A DNA stretch of 64,000 nt from positions 62,001 through 126,000 of the forward strand of contig NZ_JAUYHK010000010.1 in NCBI RefSeq assembly GCF_030690045.1, in the 5' to 3' direction. How positions within the stretch are numbered: position 1 is the stretch's first letter; every line of letters begins with the position of its first letter. Source of the stretch: Thalassospira sp. Its GTDB lineage: Bacteria > Pseudomonadota > Alphaproteobacteria > Rhodospirillales > Thalassospiraceae. The notes under the pieces were generated by a model. The model searched no databases, was not told where the DNA came from, and saw only the letters and a program-made list of their open reading frames with translations. This document shows positions 19,246-28,962 of the stretch, piece by piece. Position numbers and translations under genes: made by a program.

Positions 19246-19965
19246 CTAAAGATAAGGCCAGCCACCCTGCCCCCGGTTCAGCATATCGCCCGATATCGCC
19301 ATCAATTGATCAAACCGTGCCACAAAATGCCGGTTTGCAGGCGTATCGTGACAGATCAGCAACAGGGCAACCACCTGTACCGGCGACAAGGGGGCCACAA
19401 TCACAAGGCCACCCTGATAAGGCGGGGTTGGGAAAACATGCGACTCATCGGCGACAATCGCATCCAGCCGCCCCGCCGCCAGCAGATCAACCCCTTGCCG
19501 GATTGATCGCAAACCATACCATTCCACATCGCGCAAAATCGATAGTGGCGGTCGCGGCGTGTGCGCCAGAAAACCGACACTGACCGCAGGCCCCCGCGCA
19601 TTGAGGTCCATTCCGGGGGCGGTAAACAGGCGCAAGACAAACCGGATTGTTTTGTCGGCGACAATATCGACATCGCGTTTGACCCAGTCGGCGGTCAAAA
19701 TGCAATCCAGCTTATGATCGGCATACATTTCGCGTTTGCGGTTATGGGGAACTGTTTCAATCACCCCCGACAGGGCCGGGTCACGCAAGGCGGCAATAAA
19801 GCGGCGCTGTTCCGGGCTGGCGACATTTTCCCATTCCGCGTCAAACGGAATGGTTGCACCAATGCGGATTTCTGCGGCCTGCCCTTGCCCGGCCCCCGGC
19901 AACCCCAAAATCCCCATGATAACAAACAGATAAAACGGCCATTTTGCCGCCTGAAAATCCTGCAT
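19246..19965 (-). CDS. Periplasmic solute-binding-like protein
   Basis: 239 residues. An N-terminal hydrophobic stretch (FYLFVIMGILGLPGAGQGQA) looks like a cleavable signal peptide. The rest resembles the SBP_bac_3 fold of amino-acid-binding proteins: EIRIGATIPF opens the first lobe and GVDLLAAGRLDAIVADES is the typical pattern of the second. No transporter genes are adjacent, so it may serve signalling or be an orphan. The nearest upstream gene is a divergent diguanylate cyclase. Confidence 0.7.
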   Translation of the reverse strand: MQDFQAAKWPFYLFVIMGILGLPGAGQGQAAEIRIGATIPFDAEWENVASPEQRRFIAALRDPALSGVIETVPHNRKREMYADHKLDCILTADWVKRDVDIVADKTIRFVLRLFTAPGMDLNARGPAVSVGFLAHTPRPPLSILRDVEWYGLRSIRQGVDLLAAGRLDAIVADESHVFPTPPYQGGLVIVAPLSPVQVVALLLICHDTPANRHFVARFDQLMAISGDMLNRGQGGWPYL

Positions 19966-20393
19966 GAAAACCTCTTGGTCGCACCGGCTTCCAACCGGTC
20001 AGGCTAGCTTTCACATATTGGCCTGCACGCCCGAATTTCAAGACATGCCCGACGGGCAACACCGGCGGGCAGAATGGCCCGAAACAAGGTATTCCGGCAT
20101 TTTGCACCCCGGTGCGATAATCAAAAAATCCATCATTCGGCAATTGCTTTCAGGCCGGGAAACGTGCATTAACAAAAGGTATAGGTGACGGATATTTGCC
20201 ATGCAGGATTCTTGATATGCAGATAGCCTGTCGCCATATCAGACGCACCAAGGATGTCATGACCAGACAGGCATGGCAGAACGGACAGGGTCGCAAAAAA
20301 CAGAGGTCGCAAACGGACATTCCGTATCCGTGCGACCCATTGGGATACGGTCAAGAATAACAGCCATCTCTGAATGCCGGATCGGATAAAAAA
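19966..20393. other. Intergenic region between divergent genes
   Basis: These 428 bp separate the binding-protein gene (minus) from the diguanylate cyclase (plus) and should hold both promoters. I see short imperfect inverted repeats but no confident site or gene. Confidence 0.4.
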
Positions 20394-21425
20394 GTGACCG
20401 CAACGACAACCAAAATCGCCAATCCCCGCGAAATTGCCCAAAGCGCGATGGCCTTGATTGCCGAGCTGAACCTGCAACCCACCCCGCAGGTTTATCACGT
20501 TTTTTATGCCTATATCGCCGACGAGATCGGCGAGCTTAGCCAGATCATCCGGGTTCTGGTCCGTAATACCCAGGATTTGAACGAAGAAACCGTTTACCGG
20601 CTTTATCACAAATATTTTGGCATCAATTCGGTCGATGAGAAAATCAGCGCCGGGGTCGAAGGGCTTCAGGCGGCGGTGGAACGAGTCGAAACGGCGGTCG
20701 ATGATGTCTTGCGCGAAACCGAAGGTTTCAGCGTCCATCTTGGCACCGCCGCCACCCGTCTGGGCGACAAATCCATCACCCTTGAAGACGCCCGCAACCT
20801 GACACTGGATCTGGCGCATAACACCAGTCGCACCCATGAAACCTGTCAGGCGTTTCGCGGAACACTGGGCGAATATCACGGCGAAGTCCGCCGGGTGCGG
20901 TCCGAACTGGAACTGGTGCGGCGCGATGCCCTGACCGATACCCTGACCGGCATTGCCAATCGCAAGCATTTCGATTCCGCCCTGCGTCAGGCCGTGACCC
21001 ACAGCATGGAAACCGGCGAGACCGTATCGCTTTTGATGATCGACATCGATCATTTCAAGAATTTCAACGACAATCACGGCCATCGCGCCGGGGATGGCGT
21101 GCTGAAAGAAGTCGCCCGCGTTCTGGTCAATTCAACCAAGGGGGCAGACACGGTTTCACGCTATGGCGGCGAGGAATTTGCCATCGTCCTGCCCGACACA
21201 ATCCCGGAAAACGCCGAAAAACTGGCGTCCAAGCTGCTGAACAATGTGTCATCCCGGCGCATTCGCAACAAAAAAACCGGCGAAGATTTTGGTCGTCTGA
21301 CAGTTTCCATCGGGATTACCGCCTATAAACTGGGGGAAAACATCATGGAATTTGTCGATCGCGCCGACGATGCCCTGTATCGAGCCAAACAGGCCGGGCG
21401 CAATACATGTGTCCGGGTTGATTAA
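20394..21425 (+). CDS. Soluble diguanylate cyclase (GGDEF)
   Basis: 343 residues with a GTG start. No membrane segment is visible. Residues 1-165 are mostly helical, with an N-terminal sensor-like part (QPTPQVYHVFYAYIADEIGELSQ) of unknown kind. The GGDEF domain starts at DALTDTLTGIANRKHFD and has an intact active site, RYGGEEF. At the position of the inhibitory RxxD site there is KGAD, so product inhibition is probably weakened. It should make cyclic-di-GMP from GTP. Confidence 0.9.
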   Translation: MTATTTKIANPREIAQSAMALIAELNLQPTPQVYHVFYAYIADEIGELSQIIRVLVRNTQDLNEETVYRLYHKYFGINSVDEKISAGVEGLQAAVERVETAVDDVLRETEGFSVHLGTAATRLGDKSITLEDARNLTLDLAHNTSRTHETCQAFRGTLGEYHGEVRRVRSELELVRRDALTDTLTGIANRKHFDSALRQAVTHSMETGETVSLLMIDIDHFKNFNDNHGHRAGDGVLKEVARVLVNSTKGADTVSRYGGEEFAIVLPDTIPENAEKLASKLLNNVSSRRIRNKKTGEDFGRLTVSIGITAYKLGENIMEFVDRADDALYRAKQAGRNTCVRVD

Positions 21426-21440
21426 TCAGATGAATTAAAG

Positions 21441-21463
21441 ATACAATGCGGAGCTGCATTGTG
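21441..21463. other. Hairpin after the diguanylate cyclase gene
   Basis: ACAATGC pairs with GCATTGT around a 6-nt loop. There is no T tract, so it is a weak terminator candidate or a protein-binding palindrome. Confidence 0.35.
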
Positions 21464-21578
21464 ATGATTGTTCCAGATCATTGCCTGTCGTTGTTTTGCG
21501 CCTTATGTCGTGATGGCAGGATGGCCCCGATACCATCCCAAAAATATAATCAAGTCTGATCCGGGTGGAGCAACACCA

Positions 21579-22613
21579 ATGACCAAACCGCTGCGCGAAC
21601 GAAAACTTGACCTGCAACACAAGATTTTCAGTTCATTTGAAGATTGCCATTTTCAGAAATCCGATCTGACGGAAGAAGCATTGTTCGTCCTGAAAATGAG
21701 CGAAGGGTCAACGGTATCGCTGCCGCTCAAGGCGGTTTGCAAGGAATTTGGTATTGCCGAGGATTCCAGTGATGGCGAACTGATCGGGCTGGTCGATAAA
21801 TCGCTTGATTATATCAATGTGTTGCGACCGGGCGACGATTTGCCCCTTGAAGTCCTGACCGGCGAAGCGTCGTGGGATGTGGATGACAGCCACAGGGCGA
21901 TTGCCTATAACCGCGTCACCATGCAGCTTGTCACCTGGATGTCGGGCAACGAGGAACTGATCACCGATCCCGACCAGTTGATGCAGATTGCCGAAGACCC
22001 CAACACCAAGAAAAAGATCAATTCCGCCTTTGACGAAGTCGCCGACAAGCTGGGTATCGGGCGCGAAAACCGCGAGGAAGTGGTCAATCTGGTTCATCAG
22101 GTTGCCGATGAATTATCCTATATCGAAACCCTGCGCGAAAAATACCGGCTGGTTAAAATGGTCGATGGCAAATTGCAGGAATTGCGTCGCATCTATGGCC
22201 ATGAAAAGGGCGTTCTGGAAACCGTCACCCAGGTCATCCGCCTGATTGACGACGCCATGAAAAAATTTGAAGGGTCTTTTGACGAGATCGACGCCAATAC
22301 CGGCGAAATCATGTCAGTCCTGCGCAATTTCACGTCGCAGCGACAATATATCCGCACACGGCGCGACGATCTGTATAAACGCCTGCGGGCGTGGGAACCG
22401 CTGTTTGAACAATGGACAGCCCTGACACCGGAACGCGGACCAACCGCCGTCCGGCTTGTGCGCGATACCTATCAATTCCTTGCCCCGCGCTTCATGAAGG
22501 TCAAACAATGGCTTTTGATGACCAAGGTGCAGGATGGCATTGCCCCGGATGCCAATATCCGCGACGAGGAAGACCGCATGAAGGCCCTGTCGGGCAAGAT
22601 GATGCAGTGGTAA
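21579..22613 (+). CDS. Conserved-looking helical protein of unknown function
   Basis: 344 residues from the ATG preceded by GGGTGGAG; an upstream extension of the frame has no start support. The protein is soluble, acidic and largely alpha-helical, with a probable coiled coil near KMVDGKLQELRRIYGHEKGV and an acidic stretch DANTGEIMSVL. No signal peptide, membrane segment or catalytic motif is visible. It is a single gene between a diguanylate cyclase and an unknown minus-strand gene. I do not recognise the family. Confidence 0.75.
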   Translation: MTKPLRERKLDLQHKIFSSFEDCHFQKSDLTEEALFVLKMSEGSTVSLPLKAVCKEFGIAEDSSDGELIGLVDKSLDYINVLRPGDDLPLEVLTGEASWDVDDSHRAIAYNRVTMQLVTWMSGNEELITDPDQLMQIAEDPNTKKKINSAFDEVADKLGIGRENREEVVNLVHQVADELSYIETLREKYRLVKMVDGKLQELRRIYGHEKGVLETVTQVIRLIDDAMKKFEGSFDEIDANTGEIMSVLRNFTSQRQYIRTRRDDLYKRLRAWEPLFEQWTALTPERGPTAVRLVRDTYQFLAPRFMKVKQWLLMTKVQDGIAPDANIRDEEDRMKALSGKMMQW

Positions 22614-22652
22614 CGACCATCTCCCGCGACGTTTCGGGCCATAATTCCGGTT

Positions 22653-22967
22653 TTATTTGGTGATTTTCAACGCCAGATGACCGTCGAGAATGGTCAGGGA
22701 TTTCTGGGCAGTGGCCGGAACCGGCACCTTCGATTCGATACAAAACCCGATCAGGGCCGCGGCCAGTTCCGCCCCGGCAAGCGGGACAATCACCGGGTTT
22801 CCGTGATCGGCAACCAGTTGCAGTGTCACAACGATTTCCGGGTCTTTTTCAATACCCACCGTTCTGACTTCACCGGGTGGCAAGGGCTTGCCCGTCCGCC
22901 GACGATAGGCAGATACCGCCTTCATGATCTCCCTAGAATCAAAAATAATACATCGTAATTCGCGCAT
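22653..22967 (-). CDS. Small protein of unknown function
   Basis: 104 residues from the ATG at 22967, before which the DNA is strongly AT-rich (a run of TA steps at about 22985-23005), suggesting a promoter. The protein starts MRELRCIIFDSREIMKAV, contains RRRTGKPLPPGEV and LQLVADHGNPVIVPLAG, and has no membrane segment. The pattern looks like a folded alpha/beta protein, but I recognise no family. Confidence 0.6.
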   Translation of the reverse strand: MRELRCIIFDSREIMKAVSAYRRRTGKPLPPGEVRTVGIEKDPEIVVTLQLVADHGNPVIVPLAGAELAAALIGFCIESKVPVPATAQKSLTILDGHLALKITK

Positions 22968-23049
22968 AGATAAGGTTCCCGATTTTTTATATACATATAT
23001 ATAGGGATCACCTATCAAAATAGAATAGGATAATCTGCAATAAAATGCG

Positions 23050-23673
23050 TCAGCTACTGGCCAGCCAGATGCCGACACCGATCATCAGCGTCCCTGATAT
23101 CCGGTTCAACAGGCGGACATTGCCGCTTTTTTCCAGAAAATGCCGCAAGGACCGCCCCCCGGTCGCATACAGCATCAGGCAGATCAGTTCCGTGATCAGG
23201 ATAATGACCACCAGCATCGACAATTGCGGCGCCATTGGCATCTGCACATCAATAAAGGGCGGCAACAGCGACACCATAAAGGCCCAGCCCTTGGGATTGG
23301 CAATTGCGGTCACAAATCCCTGGGAGGCAAGGGCCTTGCGCGTTACCGGGCGGGTATTTTCCAGCCTGGTCGCAATCGCCATGCGCCCGCGTGACCGCCA
23401 CATCTGAAACCCCATCCACGCCAGCCACGCCCCGCCGACATATTTGAAAACTGCAAAAACAGCCGGATATTGCAACATCAGGGCGGCAACCCCCAACGCC
23501 GCCGATATAACAACAATCCCCACCCCGACCAGTTCGCCCGCCATCATCCAGAAAGTGCGGCGCACCCCGATGGTCATGCCCATCGTCATTGCCAGCGTCA
23601 TGCACATGCCCGGCGTAACCGACACGAAAAACGCCGTCGGAATAAATGCCAGAATCAGGGAAAAACCAACCAT
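23050..23673 (-). CDS. LysE/RhtB-family amino acid exporter
   Basis: 207 residues with AAGG and GAG just before the ATG. Six hydrophobic segments and the family signatures FFVSVTPGMCMTLAMTMGMTIG near the N-terminus and GFVTAIANPKGWAFMVSLLP in the middle are present. Unlike the LysE-type gene at 16.5 kb, its base composition matches the genome. Substrate unknown; no Lrp or LysR regulator is adjacent. Confidence 0.88.
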   Translation of the reverse strand: MVGFSLILAFIPTAFFVSVTPGMCMTLAMTMGMTIGVRRTFWMMAGELVGVGIVVISAALGVAALMLQYPAVFAVFKYVGGAWLAWMGFQMWRSRGRMAIATRLENTRPVTRKALASQGFVTAIANPKGWAFMVSLLPPFIDVQMPMAPQLSMLVVIILITELICLMLYATGGRSLRHFLEKSGNVRLLNRISGTLMIGVGIWLASS

Positions 23674-24017
23674 CTCAGGCCTTTGACAAACAGGTTAAAA
23701 ATATTTCCCGTTACACATAGCCGATCTGCCCGGTGCCGCCAACGGGATGTTTGACATCCCTGCAATCGGTCAGGCTTTCCTCTTGTTTTTAAACGGGTTT
23801 TGGTATGTGACGCGAAAATCGGGCGCAGAAACCATCAAAAACATACAAAAATTACTTGACCTTGCCCGTCCCTGCCGCGAAATTGAAGCTGTCGCCGATC
23901 ATGGTGGCAGATTGTTGTACATCTGACAAAGACCCCAAAACCCCGATGATTGCAAACGCACCCATTTCTGTTGATCGCATTTTCTGCGCCGAGGCACATG
24001 ATGCCCCGCGCCGTGCG
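23674..24017. other. Intergenic region upstream of the leuA leader
   Basis: These 344 bp lie between a divergent exporter gene and the leuA leader. Short open frames exist on both strands without convincing ribosome binding sites. The leuA promoter is presumably here, but I cannot place it. Confidence 0.35.
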
Positions 24018-24156
24018 ATGGCGTTTGCCGGTCTTCTTCTTATTTCGGGTCTTGCGGATTGCGCCGCACGCGGGTCGCTACGACTTACCCGCCCCTGAGC
24101 GCAAGACGACGGAAAGACCCCCCGCAAAGGTTGGTCTGATATCCGCCGCTCAGGGG
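24018..24156 (+). promoter_or_regulatory. Possible leucine leader/attenuator of leuA
   Basis: A 26-codon frame (24018-24098) encodes MAFAGLLLISGLADCAARGS and on, with three consecutive CTT Leu codons and six Leu in all. Its TGA lies inside one arm of a 10-bp inverted repeat, CCCCTGAGCG (24092-24101) with CGCTCAGGGG (24147-24156), which encloses a smaller AGACC/GGTCT stem. This is the layout of a ribosome-mediated attenuator. Against it: no good ribosome binding site precedes this ATG (GAGG fits another frame starting at 23998), and no clear terminator with a T run is seen. Confidence 0.4.
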
Positions 24157-24238
24157 AACAAGCCGCGCCAAAAGGCCCGCACATTTTCCATCAGATCAGA
24201 TTTATCGGGCTATGACCCGCTTTACAGGACATAACGCC

Positions 24239-25789
24239 ATGACCAGCGCAAACGACAATCGCGTCATCATTTTTGACACCACCCTGCGGGACGGCGAACA
24301 ATCGCCCGGCGCCTCCATGACCCTGGACGAAAAGCTGCGTGTTGCGCATGCCCTCGCCGAATTGAAGGTTGATATCATCGAAGCCGGTTTTGCCATTGCC
24401 TCGAACGGCGACTTCCGCGCAGTCAATGAAATCGCCCGACAGGTCAGGGGGCCGATCATCTGTTCGCTGGCACGCGCCACCAAAGGCGACATTGAACGCG
24501 CCGCCGAGGCACTGGAACCCGCCGAAAACAAACGCATTCACACCTTCATTTCCACAAGCCCCCTGCATATGAAATACAAATTGCAGATGGAGCCGGAAAA
24601 GGTTCTGGCCAAGGTTACCGAAAGCGTCAGCCTCGCCCGCAAATTCACCGATGATGTCGAATGGTCGGCCGAAGACGGGTCACGCACCGAACATGATTTT
24701 CTGTGCCGCTGCGTCGAAGCCGCGATTGATGCCGGGGCCACCACCATCAACATCCCCGACACGGTGGGCTATTCCACCCCGGCGGAATATGCCGGCCTGA
24801 TGACCATGCTGTTTAACCGGGTCCCCAATATCGACAAGGCGATCCTGTCGGTGCATTGCCATAACGATCTGGGTCTGGCGGTTGCCAATTCGCTGGCCGC
24901 CGTTCAGGCCGGGGCGCGTCAGATTGAATGCACGATCAATGGTCTGGGCGAACGGGCGGGCAATGCCGCCCTTGAAGAAATCATCATGGCCCTGAAAACC
25001 CGCAGCGACGTGTTGCCGTTTGAAACCGCCATTGATTCCACCAAAATCATGAATGCCTCGCGGCTGGTATCGGCGGTTTCGGGTTTTGTCATTCAGCCCA
25101 ACAAGGCGATTGTCGGTGCCAATGCCTTTGCCCATGAAAGCGGCATCCATCAGGATGGCTATCTGAAGCATTCCGAAACCTATGAAATCATGAAACCGGA
25201 ATCGATCGGCCTGAACAAATCATCGCTGGTGATGGGCAAACATTCCGGTCGTCATGCCTTCAAGGAAAAGCTCAAGGAACTGGGCTTTGCCGAACTGGGC
25301 GACAATGCCATCGAAGACGCCTTTGCCCGTTTCAAGGAACTGGCCGACAAGAAAAAAGAAGTCTATGACGACGATATCGTCGCCTTGGTCGATGACGGTA
25401 TGCGCGACAATGAACATATCAAATTTGTCTCGCTGGCCGTGACTTGCGGTTCCAAAGGCCCGCAAACCGCCGAACTGGAACTGAGCGTCAATGGTGACCT
25501 CAAAACCGCCAAAACCACCGGCGACGGCCCGATTGATGCGACCTTTAACGCCATCAAGGCGATTTATCCGCATGACTGGAAACTGAAACTCTATCAGGTT
25601 CATGCCGTCACCGAAGGCACCGATGCCCAAGGAACCGTCACCGTCAAACTGGACGGCGAAGACCGCACCGTGGTTGGCAACGCCTCCGATACCGACACGG
25701 TGGTCGCGTCCTGCATGGCCTATGTCACGGCGGTCAACAAACTGATCGAAAAAAGCCAGAAAACCGCACCGGACGCGATGGCATCCTGA
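24239..25789 (+). CDS. leuA: 2-isopropylmalate synthase
   Basis: 516 residues from the ATG at 24239, with AGGA 9 bp upstream. It condenses acetyl-CoA with 2-ketoisovalerate, the first step of leucine synthesis. The catalytic N-terminal TIM barrel shows DTTLRDGEQSPG, the metal-binding HCHNDLGLAVANS and GLGERAGNAAL; the C-terminal part (from about 390) is the regulatory LeuA dimer domain for leucine feedback. Length fits the long-form bacterial enzyme. It is a single-gene unit closed by a strong terminator. Confidence 0.96.
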   Translation: MTSANDNRVIIFDTTLRDGEQSPGASMTLDEKLRVAHALAELKVDIIEAGFAIASNGDFRAVNEIARQVRGPIICSLARATKGDIERAAEALEPAENKRIHTFISTSPLHMKYKLQMEPEKVLAKVTESVSLARKFTDDVEWSAEDGSRTEHDFLCRCVEAAIDAGATTINIPDTVGYSTPAEYAGLMTMLFNRVPNIDKAILSVHCHNDLGLAVANSLAAVQAGARQIECTINGLGERAGNAALEEIIMALKTRSDVLPFETAIDSTKIMNASRLVSAVSGFVIQPNKAIVGANAFAHESGIHQDGYLKHSETYEIMKPESIGLNKSSLVMGKHSGRHAFKEKLKELGFAELGDNAIEDAFARFKELADKKKEVYDDDIVALVDDGMRDNEHIKFVSLAVTCGSKGPQTAELELSVNGDLKTAKTTGDGPIDATFNAIKAIYPHDWKLKLYQVHAVTEGTDAQGTVTVKLDGEDRTVVGNASDTDTVVASCMAYVTAVNKLIEKSQKTAPDAMAS

Positions 25790-25819
25790 CGCCTGTCCGC
25801 ACGACATCAAACCCGACAC

Positions 25820-25852
25820 GGAAGGCACCCCTGCGGTGCCTTCCGCTTTTTG
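25820..25852 (+). terminator. Terminator of leuA
   Basis: A perfect 10-bp stem GGAAGGCACC/GGTGCCTTCC with a 5-nt loop is followed by GCTTTTT. Confidence 0.88.
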
Positions 25853-27157
<1,305 letters not shown>

Positions 27158-27262
27158 GACAATATAAAGAAACCGCCGGGTTGCGTCATGACTGGACGCG
27201 ACTCGGCGATTTCGTTAAGGTGAACTTCTCGATCCATCTTCCGGTCACGCGCGGGGAAAACA

Positions 27263-28303
27263 GTGGCTCAGCATGGCGGTCCACAACAGCGGATTTTCTC
27301 ACCGTTACGCACAGCAGTGCAACGGTTTGCCTTCATATTGCTGATTGTTTCGACCTTTGGTCTGATGTTGCTGGGCAAGGCCGATACCGTTTTGATCGAA
27401 CGCATTCGCGGGGCCTCTACCGATCTGGTGTCGCCGATCATGAATCTGGCATCCCGTCCGGCGGCCACGATCAATGATATTTCCGCCTATATCGAAAACC
27501 TTGCCAATCTTTACGAAGAAAATCTGCGCCTGCGCGAGGAAAACCACCAATTGCTGGCATGGCAACAGGTGGCGCGCAATCTGGAACATGAAAACGCCCG
27601 CCTGCGCAGCATTCACAGTTTTGCCGAACCGCCCGCCATTCACATCATTTCCGCCCGCGTCATTGCCGATATGGGCGGTGCCTATGCCCACAGCATGATG
27701 ATCAGCGCCGGGTCGCGCGAAGGCGTCAAAAAAGGTCAGGCCGTTTTCGCCGACGAAGGACTGGTCGGGCGTGTTATCAATGCCGGATATCAGGCATCGC
27801 GGATTTTGCTGATTACCGATATCAATTCCCGTGTCCCCGTCCTGATTGAAAACAGCCGCGACCGTGCCTTTCTGTCGGGCGATAACAGCGACCGCCCGGT
27901 TTTGAACTTTCTGACCGCCGATGCCTCGGTCTCGCCGGGGGACCGGGTTCTGACATCCGGGCATGGCGGGGCCTTTCCGCCCGGCATTCCGGTCGGTGTT
28001 GTCTCATCGGTATCGGAAACCTCGGTGCGTGTCACCCCGCTTTATCGCCGTCACCAACTGGAATATCTGCGGGTCGCCGATTACGGGCTGGATGGCATTC
28101 TGGCCGATCCGGATCGTGCCATCCCGCAACCTCCGGCGGCGGATGCCGCCCCCAATCCGGTGCCCGGCGGGCTGGGCGTGCGCCCGCTTGACCTGGGCGA
28201 TCTGAACAATATCGTCACCCCCGTACCGGTTGTTCCTGATCTTTCCCTGGTGCCCGAACCGGCACAGGCTCCCGCAACACCGCCATCTGGCCAGACGCCG
28301 TGA
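27263..28303 (+). CDS. mreC: Rod shape-determining protein MreC
   Basis: 346 residues with a GTG start. A short cytoplasmic part is followed by one membrane segment (about 22-40), a coiled coil (ENLANLYEENLRLREENHQLL) and the periplasmic beta domains (GVKKGQAVFADEGLVGRVI). MreC links MreB to PBP2 and RodA. The C-terminal 60 residues are Pro/Ala-rich and probably disordered. mreD overlaps its stop codon. Confidence 0.95.
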   Translation: MAQHGGPQQRIFSPLRTAVQRFAFILLIVSTFGLMLLGKADTVLIERIRGASTDLVSPIMNLASRPAATINDISAYIENLANLYEENLRLREENHQLLAWQQVARNLEHENARLRSIHSFAEPPAIHIISARVIADMGGAYAHSMMISAGSREGVKKGQAVFADEGLVGRVINAGYQASRILLITDINSRVPVLIENSRDRAFLSGDNSDRPVLNFLTADASVSPGDRVLTSGHGGAFPPGIPVGVVSSVSETSVRVTPLYRRHQLEYLRVADYGLDGILADPDRAIPQPPAADAAPNPVPGGLGVRPLDLGDLNNIVTPVPVVPDLSLVPEPAQAPATPPSGQTP

Positions 28304-28815
28304 AACCGGGTTTCTGGCATCGCCTTGACACCATTGCACGTTGCATGGTGCCTGCCTTCAGTGTTTTTGTCCTGCTGCTGATCAGTCTGGTGCCGGTGGG
28401 CCTGCCGATGGTCAGTACGGTCACCCCGGCCCTGACCCTGATGTCGGTATTTTACTGGTCGATCAACCGGCCCGATCTGCTGACGGCGCTGGCGGCCTTT
28501 ATCATCGGGCTGGTGCAGGATTTGCTGACCGGCCTGCCACTGGGTGTCAGTTCGCTGGTACTGCTGATCGTGCAAACCCTTAGCGCCAATCAGGGCCGCT
28601 TTTTTCAGAACAAATCCTTTGCCGTTCTGTGGTGGGCCTTTGCACTGGTCGCCCTTGCCGCCCTTCTGGTGCAATGGCTGTTCACCTCGGCATTGATCGG
28701 CGCACTCTTGCCTTTCAAACCGCTGGTCACCAGCTATATTCTGACAGCCGCCCTGTTTCCGCTGATTGCATGGGTGCTGACACGGGTGCAAAACGGGCTG
28801 TTGCAGCATGTGTAA
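28300..28815 (+). CDS. mreD: Rod shape-determining protein MreD
   Basis: 171 residues. The GTG start overlaps the mreC TGA (GTGA), showing translational coupling. Five or six hydrophobic segments and the motif FIIGLVQDLLTGLPLGVSSLV match MreD. It is an integral part of the elongasome of unknown biochemical role. Confidence 0.93.
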   Translation: MKPGFWHRLDTIARCMVPAFSVFVLLLISLVPVGLPMVSTVTPALTLMSVFYWSINRPDLLTALAAFIIGLVQDLLTGLPLGVSSLVLLIVQTLSANQGRFFQNKSFAVLWWAFALVALAALLVQWLFTSALIGALLPFKPLVTSYILTAALFPLIAWVLTRVQNGLLQHV

Positions 28816-28962
28816 TGTCTTTGCATTGACGATTTGGCAATGGCTGTCGGCGACACTGTATCCGACAGTTTCCATTTGCAAAGGTGTACGATACAACAAT
28901 GATCAAACCGGATGCCCTGATATGTGGCCGCGCATCCGACGAACAGAGGCCCGATAGCCGCC

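Noticed and set aside
23852..23980. Short minus-strand frame with a protein-like end (GAFAIIGVLGSLSDVQQ)
   Set aside because: The hydrophobic stretch is suggestive, but no ribosome binding site precedes either in-frame ATG and nothing supports expression.
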